From NCBI RefSeq assembly GCF_022524485.1, contig NZ_JAKXMK010000008.1:186001-250000 (forward strand): a stretch of 64,000 nt of DNA. The letters run 5' to 3'. The first letter of the stretch is position 1. The number at the start of each line of letters is the position of its first letter. A model generated the notes under the pieces. That model made no database searches. It was not told where the DNA came from and worked only from the letters and a program-made list of their open reading frames with translations. The stretch comes from Pseudonocardia alaniniphila. GTDB taxonomy: Bacteria > Actinomycetota > Actinomycetes > Mycobacteriales > Pseudonocardiaceae. The position numbers and the translations under genes are program-made. This document shows positions 1 through 7,683 of this stretch, piece after piece.

Positions 1-1004
1 ACCTCGAGCTCCACGTCGACCGGCAGCCCGACCGACCCGGGCCGAGCCGGGGCGTCGAGCGGGGTCGCCGTGATCTGGCTCGCGGCCTCGGTCATCCCGT
101 AGCTCTCGACGACCGGGACCCCGGTGGCCGCCGCGATGAGCCGTCCCACGTTCTCGGAGAGCGGCGCGGAGGCAGACCGCACGAACCGCAGCCGCTGCGG
201 GAGCACCGGGATCTTCTCCCGGGACAGGATCGTCAGGACCGCAGGCACCGCGTTCAGCCACGTGATGTCGTGCGCGGCGAGCAGCGGCCAGAACCCCGTG
301 CGGTGGAAGCGGCGGTCCAGCACCAGGGTCGCCCCCGACACCAGGGTCGCGAGCAGGCCCACCACCTGGCCGTTGATGTGGAACAGCGGTAGCGGGTTGA
401 AGCCGCGGTCGGCGGCGGTGAGCCGGTGGTGGCGCGCCACGGCCCCGGCGACGTGCAGCAGCTGCTCCTCCGCCAGCACGACCGTCTTGGGGGCTCCGGT
501 CGACCCGGAGGTCAGCAGGGCGGCGGAGCCGGGCGGGCCGTCGTCGGGCACCGGGGCGCCCGGATCCGCGACCGGGTCCACCGGCAACCCGGTGCCGACC
601 TGGACGCGCAGCCCCGGACGCAGCGCGCGGTCGGTGATGACGAGAACGGGACGCAGGGCCATGCGGGCCCGGTGCGTCTCGGCCGGGGTGGCCTCCGGGT
701 TGACCGGCGCCGAGCAACGCCCGGCGGCGATCACCGACAGGTGCACGACGGCGAACGAGAGGGGGTCGTCGATGTCGACCAGTACCCGCGCACCGTGCGG
801 CACGTGGAGCGCGTCGAGCTCACGCGACCATGCGCGCGCAGCCGCGTCGATGCCGGCGTTGTCGATGACCCGGTGGGTGCGGGCGTCCTCCAGGAACGTC
901 TTGTGCGGGTGGCCGGCAGAACGGGAGCGCAACAGACCGCGCAAGCGGATGGGCACGAGAGTCCACGCTGGACGAGCTTGCTGTGTGCGTGCTGTGTAAG
1001 GCAT
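1..1004 (-). CDS. AMP-binding acyl-CoA synthetase, C-terminus cut by window edge
   Basis: This encodes an adenylate-forming ligase (ANL superfamily) that would activate a carboxylic acid to acyl-AMP and then acyl-CoA; the substrate cannot be told. About 334 codons are visible. The P-loop TSGSTGAPK is at about residues 165-173, the hinge-side motif ESYGMTEA at about 300-307, and FHINGQ at about 208-213. The C-terminal domain with the catalytic lysine lies outside the window. ATG 1004 has no clear ribosome binding site, and GTG 956 is an alternative start. Three heptamers with 11-bp spacing (982-1010) overlap the ATG start, which favours the later start if they are a regulatory site. The next gene upstream is an orphan antitoxin on the same strand. 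Confidence 0.88.
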   Translation of the reverse strand, partial: MPYTARTQQARPAWTLVPIRLRGLLRSRSAGHPHKTFLEDARTHRVIDNAGIDAAARAWSRELDALHVPHGARVLVDIDDPLSFAVVHLSVIAAGRCSAPVNPEATPAETHRARMALRPVLVITDRALRPGLRVQVGTGLPVDPVADPGAPVPDDGPPGSAALLTSGSTGAPKTVVLAEEQLLHVAGAVARHHRLTAADRGFNPLPLFHINGQVVGLLATLVSGATLVLDRRFHRTGFWPLLAAHDITWLNAVPAVLTILSREKIPVLPQRLRFVRSASAPLSENVGRLIAAATGVPVVESYGMTEAASQITATPLDAPARPGSVGLPVDVELE

Positions 1005-1010
1005 GTGAAG
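982..1010. promoter_or_regulatory. Three 11-bp-periodic heptamers (SARP-box-like)
   Basis: TGTGTGC (982-988), TGTGTAA (993-999) and TGTGAAG (1004-1010) are spaced exactly 11 bp apart with 4-bp gaps. SARP regulators are known to bind direct heptamers with 11-bp periodicity. The same arrangement with near-identical heptamers occurs at 20804-20832 beside the SARP gene of this window. The array lies at the 5' end of the acyl-CoA synthetase gene. Regulation by that SARP is inference. Confidence 0.4.
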
Positions 1011-1147
1011 AGCCGGTCCGTCCGCACCGCGGTCGGTGCCGTGCGCCTGATGGCTGTGACGACCCTCAACTCACACCGGATGGTGCCGTCATCGCGTTGA
1101 CGGTCCCTCACGTCCGTCGCGATGACGAGGTTCGTGTCCAGGAGAGC

Positions 1148-1396
1148 TCACGCCGGGGACCCCGGATCGTGGACGACGTCGTCGACGCGGTCCCGATCGG
1201 CGCTCCACTCCGGGTCGGCCGGGCCGCTGAACAGATCGGACACCTCGGTGTGCGTACGCCAGCTGTGGGGCGCGACAGGCACCAGGCGCGCGCTCGGCCT
1301 GCCGCCCACGGTGATGGTCACCTCCTCCCCCTGCTCGACGCGGCGTACCAGCTCGGAGGCCTGTTGCCGGAGCTCGTGCAGTCCCACGACGGTCAC
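1148..1396 (-). CDS. Phd/YefM-family type II antitoxin, orphan
   Basis: This is a short protein (82 aa from GTG 1396) with the typical Phd/YefM N-terminus: VVGLHELRQQASELVRRV, then GEEVTITVGGRPSARLVPV. In this family the N-terminal half binds operator DNA and the C-terminal half wraps the toxin; here the C-terminus is acidic (about residues 50-82). An in-frame ATG at 1435 would add 13 residues, but those look unlike the family, so I prefer the GTG. No toxin gene follows: the next gene on this strand is the acyl-CoA synthetase about 140 bp away, so the partner is missing or encoded elsewhere. A small inverted repeat (arms AGCAC/GTGCT, 1409-1420) lies just upstream and could be the autoregulatory operator. 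Confidence 0.75.
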   Translation of the reverse strand: MTVVGLHELRQQASELVRRVEQGEEVTITVGGRPSARLVPVAPHSWRTHTEVSDLFSGPADPEWSADRDRVDDVVHDPGSPA

Positions 1397-1408
1397 GCCG
1401 CATGGCGT

Positions 1409-1420
1409 AGCACAAGTGCT
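1409..1420. promoter_or_regulatory. Small inverted repeat upstream of the antitoxin
   Basis: AGCAC and GTGCT arms are separated by 2 nt, 13 bp before the proposed GTG start. Phd-family antitoxins repress their own promoter through short palindromes, so this is a plausible operator. It is short enough to be chance. Confidence 0.3.
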
Positions 1421-1555
1421 CCCCATGCGCCTCATTCCGTCCGTGCACCCAGACGCCGGGGGATCACCTAACTCGAGGCATGAGCGTCTTGTTCATCGTC
1501 AAAGCACCGATTCGACCCACCGTGCTGTATCCGGGAGCCACCGCCGTGGCGAGCG

Positions 1556-1586
1556 GGGGCCGGGCCGCGTGCGCGGGCCCGGCCCC
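1556..1586 (-). terminator. Hairpin downstream of the AraC-family gene
   Basis: A perfect 11-bp stem (GGGGCCGGGCC / GGCCCGGCCCC) with a 9-nt loop lies 160 bp beyond the stop of the leftward AraC-family gene. There is no T tract, as is common in actinomycete terminators. Confidence 0.5.
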
Positions 1587-1746
1587 ACCCCTCGGGCCAG
1601 GGATCAAGCCTCGCGCGACTCGGGGGCTCCCCAGCCCCGTTCGCGTCTGACCGGCCCCCTCGTCGGCTGCGAACACAGTCGACCAGCCCGAGGCTTCAAC
1701 GTGAATGACGATTCCTCTTCGACACCATGCGTTTCCTCTAGCACGG

Positions 1747-2682
1747 TCACGGGAGCAGCCCGGCGAAGTGCTCACGCCGCCAGCCGGTCGGCGTCGTCCC
1801 GAACTCCCGCCGGAACGCCCGTACGAACGTACTGACGTCGCGGAACCCGACGGCAGCGGCGATGCTCGATATCGCGCGGTCGTACCTCGGGTCGGAGAGC
1901 ATCGCCTGTGCCGCGAGCAGCCGCTGCTCGCGGAGGTAGGCACCCGGCGTGGTCCCGATCCGCTCGAACAGGGTGTACAGGCGGGCAACCGACACGTGAT
2001 GCCGCCGCGCCAGCTCCTCGACCCGCAGTTCTGGGTCGGCCAGGTGTTCGCGAACGTGCATCCGCATCACGTCGAGCAGCACTTCTGCGGCGCCGTCCGC
2101 GCCCGGTGTCGAGGGACTGACGTCCCGCAACACCATCGCGAGCAGATCGATCGCGGCTCGCCCGGCGTCGAGCTGGTCGCCGGTGAGGTCGTCGGCGACC
2201 TGAAACAGCCGGCGGAGGTAGGTGGACAGCATCTGCATGGCCGGGTTTGCGGAGTCCACGCTGCGTGCACAGGCCTCGGTGATCTCGACGGTACGGAGCG
2301 GGAGTAGCTCACGGGAGAAACGCAATGCCAGGCTCCGGGCCGCTGTCGGCGAGACCCGCTTCCACGAGCTGCGCGCCTCCGAGAGCACTCCCGAACCGGC
2401 CGTCAGCTCGGCGAAGCGGTCATGCTGGCGTATGTAGACCCGGCCGGCAATCTGTACGCAGAAGAGCATCACGTTGTCTCCCGTCGCTCTCGCCGCCATC
2501 CGGTCGGTCCGGACCGACGACATCGGTCCTCCCCACTGCGACCGGGAGAGAGTCATGGCGTCGCCCAGCTCCTGGAACGCCACACAGCCGTGATACTCGG
2601 GACGCGTCGAGGCGGTCACCGGCATGAAGGACTCGCTGGCGACGTCCTCCAACTCCTCACCGTAGAACTCGTGGATCTGCAC
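1747..2682 (-). CDS. AraC-family transcriptional regulator
   Basis: This 311-aa protein has an N-terminal AraC_binding_2-type sensor domain (about residues 1-190) and a C-terminal AraC/XylS HTH pair (about 205-305). The second helix-turn-helix carries the family signature: RAISSIAAAVGFRDVSTFVR followed by AFRREFGTTPTGWRR. Proteins of this architecture usually activate catabolic or stress genes in response to a small ligand. The start is GTG with no strong ribosome binding site. It is divergent from the DUF1275 membrane protein across about 280 bp, so that gene is a possible target, but no operator could be recognised. Confidence 0.9.
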   Translation of the reverse strand: MQIHEFYGEELEDVASESFMPVTASTRPEYHGCVAFQELGDAMTLSRSQWGGPMSSVRTDRMAARATGDNVMLFCVQIAGRVYIRQHDRFAELTAGSGVLSEARSSWKRVSPTAARSLALRFSRELLPLRTVEITEACARSVDSANPAMQMLSTYLRRLFQVADDLTGDQLDAGRAAIDLLAMVLRDVSPSTPGADGAAEVLLDVMRMHVREHLADPELRVEELARRHHVSVARLYTLFERIGTTPGAYLREQRLLAAQAMLSDPRYDRAISSIAAAVGFRDVSTFVRAFRREFGTTPTGWRREHFAGLLP

Positions 2683-2958
2683 GGCCCGACGCTAACTCCG
2701 GATCATCTGCCCAGGCAGGAACCGCGAGACCACTTGTCAGACCTGTCCGATACGGGCGGGCGTCTCGCAAACAGTCGGTTGCCGACTGGATCGCCACCAT
2801 CGGCCAGGCCCCGCGGTGGCCTCTTCAGCCCGGAGGCAGTCCTTCGCCGTCGGGTTCATCCCTGCTGCCCGCGCGAGATCGTCGACGCCGCCGTGGCCGC
2901 GCTCACGCGTTGCGGCATCAGCGGCGTTCACCTCACCGGGTAGGCCGGTCTGTGGTAG

Positions 2959-3636
2959 GTGTCCGAGATGAGCCCCGAGAGGAGCACTGCCCCGGAGCGG
3001 GCGGCGTGGAGGTGGGCCGGGGTCGTCCCGGCCGCGCTCGCCGCGTGCGCCGGCGGGGTCGACCTGCTCGCACTCGCCGGCCTCGGTGGCGCGTTCGCCA
3101 GCATCGTCACCGGCAACCTGGTGACCACGGGCTACGGACTCGGCACGGTGAACATGGCGCTTGCAGCCCCGTCTGGCATCGCCGTGGTCTGCTTCACCGT
3201 CGGCGTCGTCGCCTCGACGCGGGTGTGGCGACATCGCCCGGAGGCCGTCATCGGGCTCCTCCTCGCCGAGCTGGTGCTGCTGGCAGGCGTGGCCGCGGGC
3301 TGGATCCTCACCGGCGCACACCCCGGGCCGGTCGTGTCGTTCGTCCTGTTGGGCGTGGCTTCTGCCGCCATGGGCGGGCAGAGCGTGGCGGCATTGCGGC
3401 TGAAGGCCTCCACCACCTACATGACAGGCACGCTGGTCAGCGTGCTGCAGGACGTCGTGACGGGCCGCGCCGGGCGTCGCCGCTCGGCGTTGCGCCAGCT
3501 CGCGGCGCTGGTGGTGGGAGCGTGCGCGGCCGCCGCGCTGCTGCACCCGGTGCGATGGGCGGTCCCGCTGCTTCCCCTCGTCCTGCTCGCGGTGTCGATC
3601 GGGCTGGTGGTCGCCGACCGCGCGTCGGTCCGCTGA
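2959..3636 (+). CDS. DUF1275 (YoaK-like) membrane protein
   Basis: This 225-aa integral membrane protein has about six hydrophobic segments. The family signature FASIVTGNLVTTG is at about residues 49-61, and the internal repeat TTYMTGTLVSVL at about 152-163. The function of DUF1275 proteins is not established. The start is GTG 2959; ATG 2968, three codons in, is equally possible. A perfect rho-independent terminator follows immediately, so it is probably transcribed alone. Confidence 0.82.
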   Translation: MSEMSPERSTAPERAAWRWAGVVPAALAACAGGVDLLALAGLGGAFASIVTGNLVTTGYGLGTVNMALAAPSGIAVVCFTVGVVASTRVWRHRPEAVIGLLLAELVLLAGVAAGWILTGAHPGPVVSFVLLGVASAAMGGQSVAALRLKASTTYMTGTLVSVLQDVVTGRAGRRRSALRQLAALVVGACAAAALLHPVRWAVPLLPLVLLAVSIGLVVADRASVR

Positions 3637-3650
3637 ATCAAGACGACGAC

Positions 3651-3701
3651 GGGTGGCTTTCCGTGGCGACCCCTCTGACCGCCACGGAAAGCCACCCTTT
3701 T
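3651..3701 (+). terminator. Strong rho-independent terminator
   Basis: A perfect 18-bp stem (3651-3668 with 3680-3697) and an 11-nt loop are followed by TTTT. It lies 15 bp after the DUF1275 stop and faces the convergent flavin oxidase gene, so it may work in both directions. Confidence 0.9.
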
Positions 3702-3812
3702 CCGGCTTCGCCGGAACATCGGACGGAGCCCGCTCCCCAGCCCGCTCCGTCCGCCACAGGGCGACACCCCAGTCGCCCGTGGTCGTATCGATGGCCGCCG
3801 TGGCGGCCGGTC

Positions 3813-5231
3813 TCAGGCGGCGGCCGGAACGCGGTGGTTGGCGAGCATGCGCCCGTCCGGATCCACCCGCCGCCGAATCTGCTGCAGCCGCTCGTAGGCC
3901 TCGGCCCCGAACCCGAGCGCCGCGTCCACCGGTCTCTCGGCGAAGTTGAGGTAATGCCCGCAGGCCCAGGGCGACATCGCGGCCTCGAGGCGTTCCGCGT
4001 CCCGTTCGCCGATCCTCAGTGCCTCCGGCTCGGCGGCCAGGGCGCAGGCGTACATCGCGAACTCCCCGTGGAGCATCGGGAGCGCTCCGGCGTCGGGGTG
4101 GGGCCTGCCACACGCCCCGCCGAGCTGGCGCAACTCCGCCACGGTGAGGCTCGAACCGGAGCCCGCTCCGGCGGCCTCGACGAACGCGTCCACGCCTGCT
4201 GCCGGCAACGAACCGAGCATGCTGGCGGAGGCCGCCGCGGGCGTGGGGCCTTCGGGGTCGCCGTGCAGGCGGACCAGGTCCGCGGCCGGCATCCGTCCGA
4301 AGGTGTCGATCTCGGGTCCGAGCTCACGCAACGGGGCGAGGATCTTCTCCGCGGCCTCGTCGTCGGCCAGGACGGCACCGTCGATCATCGCGACCTGGCG
4401 CCCCCGCAACGGCGGCGGCACCGCCTCGATCGAGGGAAGCTGCAAGATCCGGCAGGACGACGACACCTCGTCGGGCGCCTCGCTCGTCCACTGCGTCCAC
4501 CGGGCGAACACACGGCTCGCATCCCGCCAGTCCCACACGAGCGCCCCGCCGTAGACCGACGTCACCGGGTAGAGGGCGAACTCCAGAGCTGTGACGACCC
4601 CGAAGTTGCCGCCCCCGCCGCGCAGCGCCCAGAACAACTCCGGATCGGAGTCGGCGTCGACCCGCGCGCGCTCACCATCGGGAAGCACCAGCTCCGCGGC
4701 CAGCAGGTTGTTGCACTGCATCCCGAACCGGCGGGCGAGCCATCCGATGCCTCCGCCGAGCGAGAACCCCGCCACCCCGACGTCCGGGGACGACCCGTGC
4801 AGCGCCACGAGCCCGGCCGGGGCCACCTTGCCGACGACGTCGCCCCACAGCACGCCGCCGCCGACCCGCGCCCGGCGCCGTTCCGGATCGATCGTGACCT
4901 CACCGAGCGACGACGTGCGCAGCAGTACCGCGTCCTCGAGCCCCTCCAGCGGTCCGGCGTTGTGGCCGGTGGACTGGGGCGCGACGCGCAGACCGGCCCG
5001 CGCGGCCGCCCGAACCACAGCAGCCACCTCATCCGCTGTACGCGGCTGCGCGACCGCAGCCGGCCACTGCTGCACCGTGAGTTGCCACGGGTGCCGGGCG
5101 CCCTCGTAACCGGGGTCCTCGGGCAGGTGGACCGTGGCGCAGGCTGCACGCAGCTCGTCGAGACCGCGGTGCACGTCGATCGGGTTGCTCGTCACGCCCT
5201 GCCACACGATGCACAGGTGCAAGCGGTTCAC
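3813..5231 (-). CDS. FAD-linked oxidase, berberine-bridge-enzyme (BBE) type
   Basis: This 472-aa protein has a PCMH/FAD_binding_4 domain (about residues 50-225) and a BBE-type C-terminal tail (about 425-465, ending in a YERLQQIRRRVDP-like segment). The usual His flavin ligand is in STGHNAG, and the possible second (6-S-cysteinyl) ligand is the Cys of FGMQCNN, so bicovalent FAD is likely. Relatives oxidise sugars, alcohols or alkaloid-like substrates with O2; the substrate here is unknown. GTG 5231 lacks a well-spaced ribosome binding site, and GTG 5195, twelve codons in, is an alternative. No signal peptide is evident. It stands alone between a terminator and the paired repeats. Confidence 0.87.
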   Translation of the reverse strand: MNRLHLCIVWQGVTSNPIDVHRGLDELRAACATVHLPEDPGYEGARHPWQLTVQQWPAAVAQPRTADEVAAVVRAAARAGLRVAPQSTGHNAGPLEGLEDAVLLRTSSLGEVTIDPERRRARVGGGVLWGDVVGKVAPAGLVALHGSSPDVGVAGFSLGGGIGWLARRFGMQCNNLLAAELVLPDGERARVDADSDPELFWALRGGGGNFGVVTALEFALYPVTSVYGGALVWDWRDASRVFARWTQWTSEAPDEVSSSCRILQLPSIEAVPPPLRGRQVAMIDGAVLADDEAAEKILAPLRELGPEIDTFGRMPAADLVRLHGDPEGPTPAAASASMLGSLPAAGVDAFVEAAGAGSGSSLTVAELRQLGGACGRPHPDAGALPMLHGEFAMYACALAAEPEALRIGERDAERLEAAMSPWACGHYLNFAERPVDAALGFGAEAYERLQQIRRRVDPDGRMLANHRVPAAA

Positions 5232-5393
5232 AGCTGCGCGCGTTGCCTCCGCTGTCGATTTCCACTACTCCCTGATCTGCGAGAACGCATATCGGAGTGA
5301 CCGGGATCTCACCCGGCGGCCATCGATCCCCGCAGGGCTGTCTGGCACCAGACTCTCACCGTGGGTAATCAAGGCGCTCGCGGCTGCACTCAT

Positions 5394-5455
5394 GATCGTT
5401 CCGAGATCGGGGTTTCCGCCCCCGCAAGGGCGCGCAGCCGGATCTCGCGGCGATC
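5394..5455. repeat. 62-bp palindromic repeat, copy A1
   Basis: The outer arms read GATCG-nnn-CGAGATC and GATCTCG-nnn-CGATC, pairing as 5 plus 7 bp around a 3-nt bulge, with a smaller inner G+C hairpin. It is followed after 10 bp by copy A2 in the same orientation, forming a REP-doublet-like unit downstream of the GrpB-family gene. Confidence 0.85.
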
Positions 5456-5465
5456 TTGGTTCGAT

Positions 5466-5527
5466 GATCGTTCCGAGATCCGGCATTCCGCCCTGGCGAG
5501 GGCTGGTAGACGGATCTCGCGGCGATC
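5466..5527. repeat. 62-bp palindromic repeat, copy A2
   Basis: This has the same outer arms as A1. The inner hairpin is GCCCT/AGGGC. It ends 15 bp from the stop codon of the leftward GrpB-family gene and could also act as its terminator. Confidence 0.85.
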
Positions 5528-5542
5528 ACCGCCGTCGGCCTC

Positions 5543-6100
5543 TCACAGCCGGGTGCGGGCGAGGACTTCCTGGACGAAACGTCGCTTGCCGGCGGTGTAG
5601 GCCTCCCGGTCGTCGTGGTGGCGGTCGGCGAGCTCCGCCTTGAGTCGGGCGTAGGCGCGCACCAGCTCGGGGTCGGCTCGTAGCGCGTCTCGAAAGGCGA
5701 GCTGCCGATGCCACCTGCTGCCGGCCGTCATGACGTGCAGGTGCGCAACGCGGTGGTCGTCGCGCACCTTGACGAAGAACCGCCGGTGCGGACTCCGGTC
5801 GAGTTCGGGCGAAACGTAGTGCCAGCCGTGCGGAGCAACGACCGGAACGAGCTCGTCGGCGACGTCGAGGCCGGCGACCTGTGCCTGCAAGTCGACGATC
5901 GGCTTCGCGGCCAGCCGGGGCACGGCGGTCGAACCGACGTGCTCGACCGCCGCAGTGAGCCAGGGTGCGAGTAGCTCCTGAAGCAGGTCCCGCTCGCGGA
6001 GACCTCGGTCCGCCCAGGCCGGGTCGTGGTGGACGACCTCGACGCGCTCGATGGCCCAGACCGGCCATGTCACGCTCGGCGGGTCGTCAGGTTCGGGCAT
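5543..6100 (-). CDS. GrpB-family protein (nucleotidyltransferase-like fold)
   Basis: This 185-aa protein begins MPEPDDPPSVTW from ATG 6100, preceded by GGGAGG with 8-nt spacing, which fixes the start. The frame stays open far upstream, but that extension reads through the repeat pair and is not coding. GrpB-family marks are EHVGSTAVPRLAAKPIVDLQ, FFVKVRDDHRVAHLHV and the WHRQLAFRDALR tail. GrpB proteins resemble minimal nucleotidyltransferases; their biochemical role is poorly known. The gene sits alone and is bracketed by direct copies of a 134-bp repeat doublet (5394-5527 and 6215-6348), which suggests a cassette that could be gained or lost by recombination. Confidence 0.87.
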   Translation of the reverse strand: MPEPDDPPSVTWPVWAIERVEVVHHDPAWADRGLRERDLLQELLAPWLTAAVEHVGSTAVPRLAAKPIVDLQAQVAGLDVADELVPVVAPHGWHYVSPELDRSPHRRFFVKVRDDHRVAHLHVMTAGSRWHRQLAFRDALRADPELVRAYARLKAELADRHHDDREAYTAGKRRFVQEVLARTRL

Positions 6101-6214
6101 TCGGCCGGCCTCCCTCGAGAATCGATTGACGCGAATGGCCCGGAATGAGTCCGGCGAACTCCCGGACGGATACGCGCGTCCGGGCACAGACGACCCGCAG
6201 GCCCGACGCCCCAT

Positions 6215-6276
6215 GATCGTCCCGAGATCGGGGTTTCCGACCGCGCAAGGGCGCGCAGCCGGATCTCGCGGCGATC
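6215..6276. repeat. 62-bp palindromic repeat, copy B1
   Basis: Nearly identical to A1 (differences at about three positions by eye). It lies upstream of the GrpB-family gene and pairs with B2 after 10 bp, exactly as A1 pairs with A2. Confidence 0.85.
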
Positions 6277-6286
6277 TTGGTTCGAT

Positions 6287-6348
6287 GATCGTTCCGAGAT
6301 CCGGCGTTCCGCCCTGGCGAGGGCTCATATACGGATCTCGCGGCGATC
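6287..6348. repeat. 62-bp palindromic repeat, copy B2
   Basis: Nearly identical to A2, with the same 10-bp spacer before it. The A and B doublets are direct repeats offset by 821 bp. The rest of 6101-6464 shows no gene. Confidence 0.85.
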
Positions 6349-6464
6349 TTGGCCACTGGCCGCCGACCCCGGCGGACACCGCGGCGACGAGTGTGGGATC
6401 TCCGGGTCGTGATCGGGGCCGTCCCGGAGGTCTCGGACCCTCGGGATGCTTAGCGTCCGGGGCC

Positions 6465-7091
6465 ATGATGACAACACCCAACATCGCAATTCCCACGCAG
6501 GCTCGCACCGTACAGGGCGTCTGCCTCATCCTCGGCCCTCTCCTGAACGCAGCAGCGACGTTCTTCTGGACGGACGGGCGGCACGGCGTCGTGGGCGGCG
6601 CGCTGGTGGCGTGGTCGTGCGTGCTGTGGCTCCCGGGTCTCCTCGGCTTGTGGGAGATCGTCCGGTCGAGCAGGCCCGTGCTCGGGTCGACCGGTGCCGC
6701 GCTGGCGGTGATCGGCTCGTTCGGCGGGATCGCGTTCGGGCTGCAAGGGTTCTACGAAGGCGCGTTCGGGATGGACAAGCAGCAGAGCCTCGACGCCCTC
6801 GCCGCGTACCCCCTGACGTCGCAACTGGTGCTCTGGCTGCCCGGGCTGACGTTCCCGCTGATGATCGTGCTCCTGGCCGTCGCTCTCGCCCGGACGCGCA
6901 GCGCGCCCACGTGGATGTGGGCCGTGCTCGGCATCGGCGGCCTGCTGTGGCCCGTGAGCCGGATTCCTCGCATCGAGGCGATCGCCCACGTCGCGGACCT
7001 CGCGGTGCTCGTCCCGTCCGCGGGCCTCGGCGCGCTGCTCATCGCGAGCGCGCTGCCGCTGCGCCCGGCCCGGTCGACGGCCTCGACGTAG
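6465..7091 (+). CDS. Integral membrane protein, family not recognised
   Basis: This 208-aa protein has about six predicted membrane segments (around residues 17-32, 42-60, 75-95, 120-145, 150-165 and 180-200). A GVCLILGPLLNAAATFFW segment opens it, and the C-terminus is short and basic. It resembles the DUF4386-type hypothetical membrane proteins in general layout, but I cannot assign a function. The start is ATG 6465 (two consecutive ATG codons) with GGGG just upstream. The neighbours, GrpB upstream and YccF downstream, give no functional clue. Confidence 0.7.
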   Translation: MMTTPNIAIPTQARTVQGVCLILGPLLNAAATFFWTDGRHGVVGGALVAWSCVLWLPGLLGLWEIVRSSRPVLGSTGAALAVIGSFGGIAFGLQGFYEGAFGMDKQQSLDALAAYPLTSQLVLWLPGLTFPLMIVLLAVALARTRSAPTWMWAVLGIGGLLWPVSRIPRIEAIAHVADLAVLVPSAGLGALLIASALPLRPARSTAST

Positions 7092-7238
7092 GTGCTGCGG
7101 TGTGACGCCCGGACGCGGCAGCGCGGCGAGATGTACCCGGGTGGCCGCGTCCGAGCAGGGCTTTCACAACTTCGGAACAGCGACAGAGCGCCCCGATGGG
7201 TGCACTCTGGACAGGACAGCGTCGACAGGAGAACCGCT

Positions 7239-7643
7239 ATGCGGACCGTACTCAACGTGATCTGGCTCATCCTCTGCGGCGTCTGGCTGGCCATCGGCTA
7301 CGTGCTCGCCGGAATCATCTGCTGCCTGCTGATCGTGACGATTCCGTTCGGGCTGGCAGCGTTCCGCATGGCCGACTTCGCGCTGTGGCCGTTCGGCAGA
7401 AGTCTCGTCAAGCGCTCGGACGCGGGCGCGCCGTCCACCATCGGCAACATCATCTGGATCATCTTCGCCGGATGGTGGCTCGCGCTGGCGCACCTCACCA
7501 CGGCCATCGCACTGGCCATCACGATCATCGGGATCCCGCTGGCGTGGGCGAACCTGAAGCTGATTCCCGTCTCGCTCGTTCCGCTCGGGCGGGTCATCGT
7601 GGACAGCGACGACGTGCAGGCCCGGTACCCGACGGTGTACTGA
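7239..7643 (+). CDS. YccF domain-containing membrane protein
   Basis: This 134-aa membrane protein is built of two YccF repeats. Each has hydrophobic segments followed by a TIPFGLAAFRMADFALWPFG-like or IGIPLAWANLKLIPVSLVPL-like motif. Members are small inner-membrane proteins of unknown role. The start is ATG 7239 with AGGAG 7 nt upstream; the frame is open further upstream but without a comparable site. Confidence 0.87.
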   Translation: MRTVLNVIWLILCGVWLAIGYVLAGIICCLLIVTIPFGLAAFRMADFALWPFGRSLVKRSDAGAPSTIGNIIWIIFAGWWLALAHLTTAIALAITIIGIPLAWANLKLIPVSLVPLGRVIVDSDDVQARYPTVY

Positions 7644-7683
7644 GTACGTGGGTACTGGTGGCCGAGTGAGGAGCTGATCTGGG

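Larger units (their letters stand above)
1397..1746. other. Gene-free stretch with one strong hairpin
   Basis: No coding frame here has a plausible start or family match. It contains the small repeat at 1409-1420 and a strong G+C hairpin at 1556-1586, and separates the antitoxin from the end of the AraC-family gene. Confidence 0.5.

Noticed and set aside
2910..5300. A 796-codon open frame on the + strand covering the DUF1275 and flavin oxidase region
   Set aside because: Its translation is Arg/Gly/Pro-rich without domains, and it runs through the perfect terminator at 3651-3701.
5394..6348. A CRISPR array
   Set aside because: Repeats occur as two separated doublets with identical 10-bp spacers and a gene between, not as regularly spaced repeats with unique spacers.
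6101..6529. N-terminal extension of the GrpB-family protein through the repeat doublet
   Set aside because: A strong ribosome binding site and the family's normal length both support ATG 6100; the extension only translates repeat DNA.
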